Below the pieces are notes generated by a model that saw only the letters and a list, made by a program, of their open reading frames with translations, was not told the DNA's origin and made no database searches. This document shows positions 1 to 12,400 of a stretch of 64,000 nt of DNA, one piece after another; position 1 is the stretch's first letter; each line of letters starts with the position of its first letter. Source of the stretch: Bugulina stolonifera. Taxonomy: Eukaryota; Bryozoa; Gymnolaemata; Cheilostomatida; Bugulidae. Location: NCBI GenBank assembly GCA_935421135.1, contig OW285189.1, positions 18,788,298 through 18,852,297 of the forward strand, in the 5' to 3' direction. Both the position numbers and the translations under genes were made by a program.

Positions 1-344
1 ATATGCTGCTTAAATAGTGGAGGTTTTAATCTATGCTACAATAAGGAGGGGCTAATCTTAAAGAGATTGAATGTATATTTATCACAACCCCCAATTATCA
101 TTATGTAGGTTCTCAGGCTACATTAATTCCTTAGATTTATCTACTCTTGCCCTTAATAGAATCAATGAGTAGACAACTTCTTTTGTTTACAATAAAATTG
201 TGTAGTACCTAACAACGGTTTCTGTTTTTTATACTTTCGATATTCGTAAAAGTTATGCATTCATGTAGCATGCTCTTAAGATTGCATGCACCGTGTGCCC
301 ACCTCATTTGTTCCACTTGGAACACTTGTTGTAAGGAATTGTAC
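1..344. other. Left edge, no gene seen
   Basis: AT-rich sequence without a convincing exon. It does not match the ends of the repeat units to its right, so the left boundary of the array lies close to position 300-345. Confidence 0.5.
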
Positions 345-1722
345 AACATGTATATGCTGCCTCTTATGCTAATACTAATGTGTATGCTTGTACTACCTTG
401 TTACTACTTAGTATAATAGTCACTTTAGGTAGGTGTATAATACTGTAGGTAAATCATATACAGGGAATGTGTTCTATCTATGGAAACCTATATGTGCCTG
501 TACATACATGTACATGCGTGTACACTGTACATGAACATTTATTTATTATATGTACATGTATATGGAAGCTTTTCATATAAGTATAATCTACATGTACATG
601 CACCTCTGTTTGTAATGAAAACATTCATCAGACCTACATGTATAACCTGAAATGGGTCAATAATGCAGTAAAATGTAAACCAGTAGGAGAAAATGTGAAC
701 CAGTACTATGAACGTATAGTTGCAGTATCTACAGTACCTGCTGTGTGCTCCCATACTATCTTCTAAAATACACTATAATATTATAAGTTGTGCATGTATA
801 CACATACATGTACACCTTGTACATGTATTACGTACAATATATGAAAGAGGGCGGATAACTCTACATTAATAACAACCATCTCCACAATGTTGATAGTTTA
901 ATCACGTAAAGAGATGCCCTAGCATGCTAGCTGATGGGTGCCTGCATTATTGTTACATAGATTTCATTTCTGTCAGTGAGTATGGGCAGAGATGGCATTC
1001 CCCATGTTTTTACTCAAATTTGTTCTCTACGAAAATTTTGGGCGGTAATGGGCACCAGACAGGAGTTCATTGTTATTTTAGTCAACTACCAGCCACAGTG
1101 AAATAATGTACCTTATAGCTACAAGATGCTAGCAAAAGCACAATTCATACGTACATGTACACGTAGATGAGCCTTAGATTGTTCTGGAAGTGAGCAGTAT
1201 GCACATTGCAAAGTAGTGGTCTGTGGAAAATAGCAAATTTTATTGTATTATAGTTGACTTTTAAATGATTCCACCATATGAAGCAGTAGCCTGTATTTGT
1301 GTTTACACTCCTGGCAATAAATGTGCATGTGTATGCACTACATCTACATGTACATACATGTATAATAGTGGAGGTGGAATATTACATAGTTTCATTCATT
1401 TAGCCTTGGGTCTTTTCTGTAGAAATCTGTACAATCCCTGATGTGGCGAACTCTTTAAGGTTGAGATACCTCATTTTTAAGCTGGCTGCTAATACCAGAA
1501 AGAACTAGATGTAAATATTATTGTAGGTGGAATATATTATCTACAAGAATTGGGTAGGTAGATTGTAAGTCTTCGTGGACAAGTGGGTAGACATTCTTTT
1601 AGGTAACACGTCAAACTTTGGCATTTGAGTTGCTGAATCAACTTCCTAAAATTTGAAATTAAATTTCAGGTAACAGAGCTTAGCCAAAATGTTGTCTAAC
1701 GGTCTATAAGTAGTTTAGAGTT

Positions 1723-1740
1723 CATTGCCAAGTGTGTTGG
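1723..1740 (+). promoter_or_regulatory. Invariant 18-bp promoter motif, copy A
   Basis: CATTGCCAAGTGTGTTGG, 11 nt upstream of the TATA box. It is identical in all five copies (22117, 30232, 39156, and inverted at 44403), although the surrounding bases differ. Confidence 0.6.
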
Positions 1741-1751
1741 TGTAGATCTGA

Positions 1752-1758
1752 TATAAAA
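1752..1758 (+). promoter_or_regulatory. TATA box of gene A
   Basis: TATAAAA, about 30 nt upstream of the start of the conserved non-coding exon 1 (roughly 1783-1838), which ends at a GTAAGT donor at 1839. Confidence 0.75.
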
Positions 1759-2225
1759 GGCAGCAACATAAGAGTGGAGAGCAGAACTCACTTGCGTACT
1801 GCAAACACACCACCTTTCAGCAACACAGAGAATACCAGGTAAGTGAAAATTAGTGTACAATTTACAACTAATAACAACTGGTTTCATAGCTGTGTCAACA
1901 TCAAAAAGTTAAAATTCTAACTTAACCATTAACCCTACATACATGCACATTATAAAAATAATGGCATTACAAGTAATGTAACACCATTATATTTATTTTT
2001 GCTTTATGCTCCCCATATATAAATCGTATATTCCATAGAAACACTTAGTATAGTCGTCTTTTAATAGTTCCTTTACCTATTTCATGCAAAAAGTTTCTTA
2101 TTTTCATTCTATCCTATGTAATTGAGATCTTTAGATATTCATATAGCGTACATTATTTGTAGATTATATTATTATTTTTATATACAACAAAATAATACTA
2201 TAATAATATTTTACAGACTTCAATC

Positions 2226-2405
2226 ATGCAGCTGTTTGCCCTTGCATTCCTCCTCCTCACCATTGGACTGGTTGCAGTCTCAGCCTCTGGATATAGTGGT
2301 TATCGTCGTCGTGGTTATGGTGGTAGTTACAGCTCCAGAGGAAGTGGAGAGAATGGCGGCGGCTACTATGGAGGAAGAAAATACTCCGGATACTACGGAA
2401 AGTAG
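2226..2405 (+). CDS. Secreted Gly/Tyr-rich miniprotein, copy A
   Basis: A 59-residue protein encoded wholly in exon 2 (2217-2434). Exon 1 (to 1838) is non-coding. A 3' UTR intron (2435-2659) follows the stop by 29 nt. Exon 3 runs from 2660 to an AATAAA at 2842. Residues 1-20 form a typical signal peptide (MQLFALAFLLL core, ending VSA). The mature part is rich in Gly, Tyr, Ser and Arg, has no Cys, and ends YYGK. It also contains YYGGRKYSGYYGK, so a basic pair follows a glycine. I chose the ATG at 2226 because it begins the signal peptide and is kept in all copies. I do not recognise an orthologue. Gly/Tyr-rich secreted peptides elsewhere include antimicrobial, neuropeptide-like and structural proteins; the function here is unknown. 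Confidence 0.8.
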   Translation: MQLFALAFLLLTIGLVAVSASGYSGYRRRGYGGSYSSRGSGENGGGYYGGRKYSGYYGK

Positions 2406-2869
2406 AGTGTCTGACCTACATCATCCTCCACAAAGTAAGTTATAGTTGCCTCTTAATTTCACTAGAATGACAGCACTGTTTCATTTCTCAATAATGTAGT
2501 AGACATAAACATTTACCTGTTTTTCTATTACCTTTAATTTACTTTAAATACTATCTGAGCATCAAGAGCTTGCTACTCAAATAGACCTGGCTTAGTTCTC
2601 AATTTAGTTTACTCACACACTGTATTCTCTACTTATGCTAATGTTTTTCTCTTTATTAGATGCAGTTCTAAAGCTCAAGACTTATGAAAAGAATCTAAAA
2701 TACGTTCTGGATTTGATTAAATATTATTATGGTTATTGTAGTAATAGTTATCACTTGTTATGTTTTGTTAATTTTTGTAAAATATTTTGCTGTCCTCTAA
2801 ATTCATGGTAACTGTAACATTTTACCTTGAAGCAATAAGACAATAAAATAAAAACAAATTCACGCAATT

Positions 2870-3104
2870 TGTTGTGATTATTAGTTATTCTCTATAATTA
2901 TACATAGTAGATTCTTGATAAAAAAGATGATAGATGGCCAATTGATTTGGGGTAAATCTCAAGTGTAAATAATAATTCAAATGGTCTATATTCAGCTAAC
3001 ATTATAATGGTATTGGATGTATCATCTTTAGCATCTTGTATCCAATTCATCCATTCAACAAAAAAAAAGTTAGTTTGACTGATTATTAGTTATTTTCTAT
3101 CTAC
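2870..3104 (+). repeat. Local tandem duplication downstream of gene A
   Basis: The block beginning TTAGTTATTCTCTAT...CATAGTAGATTCTTG at about 2880 is repeated. The second copy starts near 3083 and continues after the palindromic element at 6067-6240. Units B, C and D have this block only once, so the duplication is private to unit A and was present before the element landed in the second copy. Confidence 0.6.
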
Positions 3105-3108
3105 ATAG

Positions 3109-6066
3109 GGGCCATTCCATGGGGACTGATCAAATTTGCGTGCTGGCCCGACTCAGATTCTTTTGAAAATTTACAGGTTGAAAGAGCACCCTTGAATTAA
3201 TGGGAAACCACCAATCTTTTTTCTATTTGAGCCCTGTGGTTCCGGCAGCAGCTCGTTGAAAAGTGGGAAAATGTGGTGGGGACAACTCCAAATTGAATTT
3301 TTTGAAATTCCTAAACATTCAAAATATTACTGTTTCCACTGTATGATACTTGGAGCTGTAATTTTTGTTACATAGATACTTTTATATATGTGCTTTAGCT
3401 CCATTACTTATTCAAGCCTGTATGGTCAACATATTGAGGGTCAGAGGTCACCGAAAACACCTCTCGGAGCTAGTTTGACCCAAATTCACTGAAAATCGAC
3501 CAAATAGACACTGCTGGATCTGATGAAAAAAAGATTGATATACAATAACTAAGTATTGAGGATGCTCAATACAAGGATAAATGAATTTCTGAGAATAAAA
3601 AACACTTTCCAGAATAAACTATATGGCGACAGCGGCTCAAATTCAACATGGCCGTCGTCCGAGTTGGTGTTTTGGGGCATTATTCAAGGCTAAATCTACT
3701 AAACTTAGTAGTGAAAATTAATAGTGAAAATGTTGCTATATACACAATTCACACCTGTAGATTCCATTTCTGCAATAAAAACTTTGTCTTTTTGGGTCTA
3801 AAAGGCTGAATTCTCAGATTCAAATTTTACATATATTCGCTATAATATAATGACTACATGGCCATGCAGTTACTTGGCTATGGCCATAGAAGTCAGTCAA
3901 GACTAAATTTGAGGTACAATTTGCGACTTGGCCTGGTTATACAACCTTATTTGTGAAGAAAAATGGGTGAAATCCTTTTTAATAGCGCAAACATGCAGTT
4001 TTGGTAACTTCACCATGACTCGTCCTTTCACACGTTTGTTAAATGAGGTAAGATAGCTAATCTAAGCAGCATTTCAAGGTGTGTCTTATACCAAGTATTG
4101 TTTAATGAAAAAGAAGGTGAAGAAAGTGATGCTCCATGGAACTAAGGCATCTTTAATCAGTGGGTGAGGCTGAGGAGTTAAAGGTTATTTAAACTAGTTC
4201 AAGACAAATTTTGGGGTCACCATTAGTTATCAAATTCTACTCAAATATATGTACATGCATAACTATAGCCACAGCCCTCGAACAACAACTTTTAACAATT
4301 TTTGTATATATTTACATGTAGCTGACAATCTAACCGGTGTTTGCTAATTAGCTCCAAAAATATCTTTTTGGTCCTATATAAATGACCACAACTAAGGTAA
4401 GTGGTGCGACATGCATTAACTTTTAATCAACAGAGTAATCAAAAATATGAATATGGTTTTGTGAGACTTAGTTTTAGTTGTACCTAGCAAGTTGAAATTA
4501 TATTACAAGTGTTCGCTTGTTTCCAAAGGTAATAATGTTTAATGTACTTGCTAGCATCACCTCGCCAAATTTACCCGTCCTTATACCGACAACTTGATTT
4601 TTCAATCAAGATAGTTTTGACCCTTCGAAAGACAAAACCACTTATCTGAAAAAAATTACGCTCAGTGAATAAAAGAAGAGCAGATCTCACCTTTCTAAGT
4701 GCAGACAACCATATTGACCTGGGCATAATAATTGTTATACTATGGACTGCTGAAATTCAATCTCTTCTAATAAATACTGTACAACACTTATACACCGGAA
4801 AAGGAACTATTCACATATCATGAACAAAAAATATTTTTGAAGCTAGTAAAGACTGGTTTAATTGTAAGCTAAATACATGTACATGTATATATGTAAGTTT
4901 GTCAAAACTATTGTTTGTGGGCTGTGGTTATAATTTTCCATGTATATTTTTGATTAAAATCTGATAACTAATGGTGACCATAAAAAAAATCCCGAGCTAA
5001 AACAACCTCACCCACTGATTGAAGAAGCCTTAGTTCTATGGAACTCCATCTTCTTCCCCTTCCTTTTCATTAAACAATACTTGGTTAAGTCTGACCTGGA
5101 AATACTGCTTAGCTTAGCTATTCTGCCTCATTTAACAAACGTGTGAAGGGAAGAGTAATGGCAATGTTAACAAAACTGCATGTTTAGGCTAGTAAAACGG
5201 ATTTCACCCATTTTTCTTCACAAAGTAGGTTGCATAGCCAGGCCTAGCCCCAAACTGCACCTTAAATTAAGTCTTGATTGGCCTTTATTGCCATAGCCAA
5301 TTAACTGCATTGGTGATATAGTCACAATATTATAGCGAATGTATGTAAAATTTGAATCTGAGGATTTAGCCTTTTAGACCCAAAAAGACAAAGTTTTTAT
5401 TGCAGAAATGGACTCTACAGGTGTGAATTGTGTATATAGCAACATTTTCACCATTAATTTTCACTACTAAGTTTAGTAGATTTAGCCTTGAATAATGCCC
5501 CAAAACACCAACTCGGACGACGGCCATGTTGAATTAGAGCCGCTGTCGCCATACAGTTCATTTTGGAGAGTGTTTTTTATTCTCAAAAATTCATTTATCC
5601 TTGTATTGAGCATCCTCAACACTTAGTTATTGTATATCAGTATCTTTTTCATCAGATCCAGCAGTGTCTATTTGGTCGATTTTCAGTGAATTTGGGTCAA
5701 ACTAGCTCCGAGAGGTGTTTTCGGTGACCTCTGACCCTCAATATGTTGACCATACAGGCTTGAATGAGTAATGGAGCTAAAGGACATATATAAAAGTATC
5801 TATGTAACAAAAATTACAGCTCCAAGTATCATACAGTGGCCACAGTAATAATTTGAATGTTTAGGAGTTTCAAAAAATTCAATTTGGAGTTGTCCCCACC
5901 ACATTTTCCCACTTTTCAACGAGCTGCTGCCGGAACCACAGGGCTCAAATAGAAAAGAAATTGGTGGTTTCCTACTAATTCAAGGGTGCTCTTTCAACCT
6001 GTAAATTTTCAAAAGAATCTGAGTCGGGCCAGCACGCAAATTTGATCAGTCCCCATGGAATGGCCC
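3109..6066. mobile_element. 2.96-kb palindromic (foldback) DNA element
   Basis: The two halves are inverted copies of each other. The left end GGGCCATTCCATGGGGACTG is mirrored at the right end, and matching continues for about 1.25 kb on each side, with a spacer of roughly 4380-4820. A 4-bp duplication ATAG flanks it (3105-3108 and 6067-6070). The sequence CATAGTAGATTC at about 2905, in the local duplicate, is the empty site. There is no long ORF, so it is non-autonomous. The superfamily was not identified. Confidence 0.85.
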
Positions 6067-6070
6067 ATAG

Positions 6071-6845
6071 TAGATTCTTGGTAAAGAAGCTGATAGATGG
6101 TCAATATATTTGGAATAAACCTCAAGTGTAAACAATAATTCAAACATGGCACATTTGACAAGCATTATAATGGTGTTAGGTGTGTCATCTTTGGCACCTT
6201 TATTCCAAGTCGCCCATTCAACAAGGAAACAAAATTAGAAGAAGGTAAGACTTAGGTATATCCATTTTCATAAAATTTTAATGTTTTATCAAATTTATAG
6301 TCTTATATAGTTCTTTAGTCAGACTAAAGCAAGGGAGTTTGCATTTTGTATTTCATAGAATCCAAGGTTATCAAAGTGCCGTGAATACCAACACCAAATA
6401 GTAGCCAGCAGTACATTTCACTTGCCGTTATTATTTCAATAACACACAAATATGAAAAAACAGATAGCGTAGTATTTACACTATCCACACAAGCATTATT
6501 ATCAAAATGTGATATTTTTACAGATTTCAACATAAAATAAAGTAATCAGCAATTCATTCAGCTTGAAGACAAACCCAAAACTTATTAATTAATTGACCTT
6601 GAATACTGTAGCCTGGTGCAATGTTAGCCTTAGTTCTTGGGGTAATTAGGTTCAGGTGTGACACAATATATATTACATGATGAAAAGACAACTGGAATCT
6701 TTTTCTGATAAAGCCTGGCTATTTAAAAATTATGTAAAATTGTATCTGTAGACCATGCTTGCTGTTATAGCACTGGGGGAAAATAATAAAGCAAGCAAAC
6801 TACTAGTAATGCTATGTAAGCAGTATTTTATTTCAGCCAGTTAGA
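6071..6845. other. Unit A 3' block, non-coding
   Basis: Matches the 3' blocks of units B (from about 23335), C (from 31440) and D (from 40370). It carries many small indels between copies and no shared reading frame, so I read it as non-coding. It ends in a pyrimidine-rich TTATTTCAG just before the conserved hairpin. Confidence 0.55.
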
Positions 6846-6878
6846 GATGCTATGTGCATCACTTATGCACGTAGCATC
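6846..6878 (+). other. Conserved hairpin, copy A
   Basis: GATGCTATGTGCAT, loop CACTT, then ATGCACGTAGCATC: a 14-bp stem with one G-T pair and a 5-nt loop. The same structure occurs in units B, C and D. It could be a structured RNA element, a recombination relic or a protein-binding site; it is shorter than a typical miRNA precursor. Confidence 0.5.
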
Positions 6879-7690
6879 TTAGATCTCAAGTGTTAGTGTG
6901 TTGAGAAAGTTTCACCAACAACGTTTATATCGTCCAGGCAATATACAAATAAAGTGAAGTGAACACATCTGCATGGAGGCTGACAGTAAATAGTATTAAT
7001 AGAGGCATTTTTAGGAGTCGGGCCCACTTTCCTTTTATTCATCACAGTGGGCACAACTCCAATATCAATATAAAACTTATGTGCTGGTAAACTGTATGGC
7101 AAAATTGTATAAATAGATGGGAGGATAAGCTATGACTAATATCCTGTCTCTCAGGTAATAGTAGTACCACACACTGATACAGGTCCTAAGTGTAGATAAA
7201 TAGATAAGTTCTTTTCAAGCTTCTACTGTACTCTAAAGAAATAATATACTAACTATGTATATTATCATTTTAATTGATTGTTTTATTTTATATAGATGTG
7301 TTTGTTTATTCTAGAAATGTCATTGGACGAAGACACAGTCAAGATGCCTGATGACTGACCATTCAAATAACAATAGTCTTAGCATTGTTTCGGTTCCTCC
7401 CTGCTGTTGTTTTATTTGACAATTTCTGTTAACTATTTCATTTTAAATAAACTACATGTAGTATAAGTATTCTATTAACTCTCATTTGCATCTGCTTTCT
7501 CAAAAATTCGCTGAATTGAACGCAGAGTAAAATCAACTAAAACAAAAATTTGTTGTGAAATAATATTTAGGAGTTGTAAACACATGCTTATAGTTTGTCA
7601 AGGTGAAGGCAACTCTACTATAAGTATAAAATTTATAGGTTTATTAACCTTGGTCACAGCATCTTGAGAAGAGCAATACGTATATACAGG
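6879..7690. other. Unit A 3' block, continued
   Basis: Homologous to units B and C and without a supported exon. An ATG at 7317 opens 13 codons in unit A, but the start codon is absent in unit B. AATAAA signals occur at several points (for example CAAATAAAGTG near 6950 and TAAATAAAC near 7447), so an untranslated transcript is possible. Confidence 0.4.
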
Positions 7691-9186
7691 CAAGAAGTAA
7701 GAGAGGAAGGAGGCTCGTCTATGAAAACCTGTATATATGTTACAATGGGCTTCCGGTATTCGATGTGTGCCTCGGGTACTTGGTAAAGTCTGAAGAAAAG
7801 ATGATGATTATTTTTAAAAAAGTAATATTCACACATCAACTAAAATTAAAATATAAAAAAATGTCAACAATTGGTAGCATTCTAATGAACAGGCTGACTA
7901 TATACACACTACATATTTTAATGGGATACGATGGATATCGGCAAGTAAGTTCGCCAGATTTGAAGATAATTGGGTATCTCAACATAATGTAATAGACGTT
8001 GCCCGTCTATTACTTTTTGATCCTCCTAAACGCTTGGAAATCTAACCTAGGACTCAGCCAGATGTATCGGGGCGGAGATAATCGCCCAACTATGGGGATG
8101 ATGACAGACAAAGGAGTGACAAGGGAACAACTAACTTCCAGATTTAGTTCTGTATTCATGTAATAAAATAAGAAAAAGACAATAACAATGGTAGTAATAA
8201 TAATGTTAGTAATCAATAATAAGGAATAAATAATAATACAGTCACAATGTTATGTTTCGGTACAAGTACAGAGACCTCTAATAAAGTAACACACACAGTA
8301 AACACAGAGACAAGTAAACACAGAGACTTATAATAAAGTAACGCCAGATAGAACTAATGCAAGTGTTAATTTAATCGATAGGTGCCCCAAAGATAAATAT
8401 AGTTAATATGCACAACAAAAACCAGTCTCTCTTTCTTGATCGCTCCACTATCACTGCTCATGTGGATCGCAGCAGAGAGTAGCTGTCAGCTGGTAGCTAT
8501 TTCTCTGGAAGCCTTGCCTTATTAATATAGCTTCTTCTGGTATTACACAAAAAGCTGTACAAAATAGCCTTCTAATACCAGCTGGAATTCCCAAAACATG
8601 TTTCCACCACAATAAAATGACACTCTTTGCAAATACCAACATGCTCAACAAAATAAGCAAAAATAATACTAATAGACTTAAACTTGCTGCAATTGGTGAA
8701 GTTTAAATCCAAATTTAAACTTTGCTCCTTCATAATAAAAAAAACGTACAAACGGTGAAATCGCGGTTAAAATGAGCTAATTTGTGCAACACATTTCTCT
8801 AACATCAGGATTTCATACACTTAATTCGATTTATGGTGTATAGTTCAGCTACCATTTCCGTTGGTAGGCTAGTTTGTGGGCCCTACAACTTGCCCACATT
8901 AAATGAAAATAGTGCTCAAACTATAGGCTATGTCAATAAACAATAATGTTTATCTCTCCATAGAAATGATTTTTATTGGATGCGATAACTGTGACATAAT
9001 AAGCGCCAGAGCCGTGCACATGTGCATTGCTTTTATATCTGTTTAGCAATGAGGAAGCGCATCACGATTCAACAGAGTTGTCTACTCGCTTAATGCCAGC
9101 AACTCATGTGCTCATATTTTTAAACCGAGGAGCACATCGAACACAAAATTCTCATAGACGAGCCTCTTTCTCTTTCTCACTCCTTG
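7691..9186. mobile_element. 1.5-kb inverted-repeat DNA element in unit A
   Basis: Absent from units B and C. The left end CAAGAAGTAAGAGAGGAAGG and following AGGCTCGTCTATG are mirrored by CATAGACGAGCCT...CTTG at the right end. It is flanked by a near-duplicated 7-mer, ATACAGG on the left and AGACAGG on the right. Unit C (about 33790) shows the uninterrupted site TATACAGGTAAATG. No transposase-like ORF was seen. Family unknown. Confidence 0.65.
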
Positions 9187-9443
9187 AGACAGGTAAATGC
9201 TTCTTCTATTTCTATTTCTATTCTAGTCCCACAAATTTTCTAATCTCACCAAGCAACAGCATGCTGTAATATCATGGTAGTCATTTACTATAATACAAAT
9301 ATTGGTGCGACATAAAAACCCACTTGCATGTCGAAGTAAGGCTGATCACAGTTTAGATGTTTGAATGTTACCAAAAAATGTTTCCAAAAAACAATTTTCG
9401 TAATGCATGTGTTTGTAAATGGAAGGAAACTACGTTGTATTTA

Positions 9444-12400
9444 ACCGGTCGTGGTAAAAGACGTGAGCGTGACGTGAGAAATAAATGGCGTGAGAGCGTG
9501 AAGACAATTCCAACTAACATTGGAATACCTCTATTAGGAAGGAGCTAAAGCCGGAAATAAAACCTTTGGTTACGGTCAAGGTTACCATTGGAAAAATCCA
9601 AATCAAGAATTTATTTTGCCATAAAAATCTCGTTACTTGACTTGTGATTTAATTATGGCAATCTCTAAAGACTTTTAACTAGCGCATAATGATTTTGAAA
9701 TGTTCAGTAGATTAAATATTTTGCTGTGATAGAAATACCCATAATAGAAATTATTGAAGTTGAAAAAAATTTTTACTCATGCAAAAATTGAAAAGCACTC
9801 ACCAGTTGCATTTTGATTTTACTTTCCATCATGATTATTTAGTTGCAATAGTTCACCAATACTTAAATAATAGCCCAAAAAGTTTAAAGGAAGCATGAGC
9901 TAAACATACAATTAAATAATAAATTGACTTGTGGTCACTTTTAGTGACTTGATAAAACATGAGTTTCGAGAAATTAAATATTTGACTCAGGTTGTTAAAA
10001 ATACTTATTTGAATTTATTATTCTACTATAACTGTCTCTTGTGTAGCCTCTTGTGTAGCTGAGCCTGTGCAATCATGTGAATTTAATTCCATCACATTTC
10101 TGTTTAATGTTATTTTGTTTCTCATGACTTTGATTTACTATTATTTGCAATCACTCAGGCTATAACTGTTTGATAACCGTTTGTTGTAGGCCTGGTGAAA
10201 GTTTCACATATTACTTGAATTATATCTTCCCATAGAATCTCACAGGACCCTAATGACTGGTAAGTGCAGGTACTGAGCAAAATATTATAATACATGTAGT
10301 TGTAGCCCATTAGCTCTAAGACTTGTCTCTTTAGTCCTTTTACCGGTACTTGAAGCACTGTCGTCTCAGGTATCTGTAGAGTTGTTTGCAGTTATTGCAA
10401 CCATTTTTGTCAGGTAAATATAGACACCGTAACTGTAGATCACCATCTGTTGAAGTACCATGTGTATGTTTGTGTACAGATAGAATAATTTTTTTAACTC
10501 AACTCTGTAATTATTATTGTTATTATATTATCAATGGTATAGTAGTGTTATAAACGTATGATTAGCCCCTTATTATAATGATTAGATTTTGTATAGGAAG
10601 TATCTCTACTTTAGATGTTGCCTTCTCATCACTGTCAGAGATCTCAATTACTTCTTCTACAGCATAACCAGAATAATTTGGAAATTAGTTATTTTTCTTC
10701 AAATCATGTTATTCTCTATTTCTGCAGGTCATGTTGGCCAACATGTTGATGCACACTACTATCAGGATATCATCAAGAACATAGATTTTTATTCTGTCAG
10801 CGAAGAATAGTGGATTTATACACGTGCTGTACTGTGGGCCTACAGTACTCGCTGATCTATTCAGTACTTAATAGCAAACAGCGAATAATTGCTGAATTAA
10901 TTGTGTTAGACTTTAAATATCTCAAACTGTTCGATAATATTCAGTAACTATGGATTTATACAATTATACACTACTTATTGTGGTGAAACAGACATTTCTT
11001 AACTCACATTACTACATAGATGTATGTATAATTTGCATTCTATTGTATGATTGTGTAAAGCAGGGTGCCAAGCTAATGTGCACCTGGTTTTTGCATGATA
11101 TAGGCCTACTTGCATTTTCTATACTGTTTTGTATTGTACCCGGTTTAGGGGGGCTAGTCATAGGTAGGTTGGTCCTCGAACGCTTGATACTATGTCCTAG
11201 CCGTCCTTCTCAATACCTGCTTATTGCATTCATATTACGTATTGTAAGATTGACTATTTGTCGTCATTTTGCTGAAAGTAACCAGAAGCAGCAATATTTT
11301 TCTATGTTTTCTAATGTTCTTTTGGAGTTCAATACACTCACATCTACTCTATCTAAACAAAAACTATCTTTCTAAACTAATAATTATACTCTCAGCCTAA
11401 GTCCCTAAGTCTAGATTGAACAAGGGCAGAAAGCCTACCTGCAGCCAATTTTGTCTTAACAGAGTTTGATTAGCCAACACTCATGGGAATTGCACCCACA
11501 AGTCAGCTGTAGGACAACGCTATCCCCACTTGTACCATATAATCAGTAACCATCAATTAGTATTACCACCTACCAAGGTTGGCTTGACATAATTTGTCAA
11601 CATTAAACATGAGCAGAGATATGCATATCCATTACTTAATAAATATAGAAGTTTTCCAGTGAAAAAGTGTAACCCCAGTATAGTACTTGTTTTAGACAAT
11701 TATTAAATTTTCCCTCCTACCTACCACAGTTGGAAGGACGTGAGCTGATCATTTATTTGACCCATGTTACTGCCTTTGACACATATCCTTGTTGTCTTCA
11801 CCACACCGGCACATCACTTTCTTCTATTATAGATTGCTGACAAAAATTATTGCTTTACTATAGATTTCTAATAGTCTAAGTCTTGCCCTTAGCATTCAAT
11901 GTTTAGGCTAAGCTAATACTATAAACGGCGTTTCCCTGGTTAGTACTGTACTCGGGCTAGTACTATTCTCCCTAGTAATATCAAGGATCTTGTTATCGAT
12001 AACAAGGAACTGTTTTCAGGTATAAGTATCGTCACAGTCCGGTTTTCAGGTTGCTCAAGCATTTATAGTCTACACAACAAATATAACTTGATTTGAGTAT
12101 TCTGGTATAGTTCCTGCATATTTCTAGAAGACCTTGTACCTCAAGGCAATATTTTTCTGATGGTGGAAACCATCCCAAGGTGACAAGTAGTGTAGGCAAC
12201 GTCAAGGTTGTCCAGCATATATTAAATTATAAGGCAGGGGCGGATCTGGCTCAGTTTGAAGGGTTCTGCAGGGGGTCCAGGGGGCTGCCCAGGCCCCCTG
12301 GTGGAGTCCGAGGCGCTTGGTGGAGTCTGGCGCAGCGCCCCGGACGCCTAAGCTATATGCTGAATTTTGTGTTAAATGAAGCAAATTTATGCACACTTAA

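Noticed and set aside
924..1106. 60-codon ORF in the upstream block of unit A
   Set aside because: The matching stretches in units C and D carry frame-breaking indels (including the G-tract at 38316), so it is non-coding.
2122..2445. 107-codon second frame across copy A (and 63-97 codon equivalents in B-E) ending SKL
   Set aside because: It runs over the exon 2 splice donor into the intron, its start lies at different places in each copy and partly in intron 1, and it has no signal of its own. It stays open because the copies are homologous.
7317..7358. 13-codon ORF after a possible acceptor (ATG at 7317)
   Set aside because: In unit B the ATG is ATC and the stop is changed; unit C retains only a fragment. 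No support as a coding exon.
10950..11375. 141-codon ORF as a host membrane protein gene
   Set aside because: It lies inside a transposable element, has no recognisable motif and no promoter or splice context. Kept only as an element-internal ORF.
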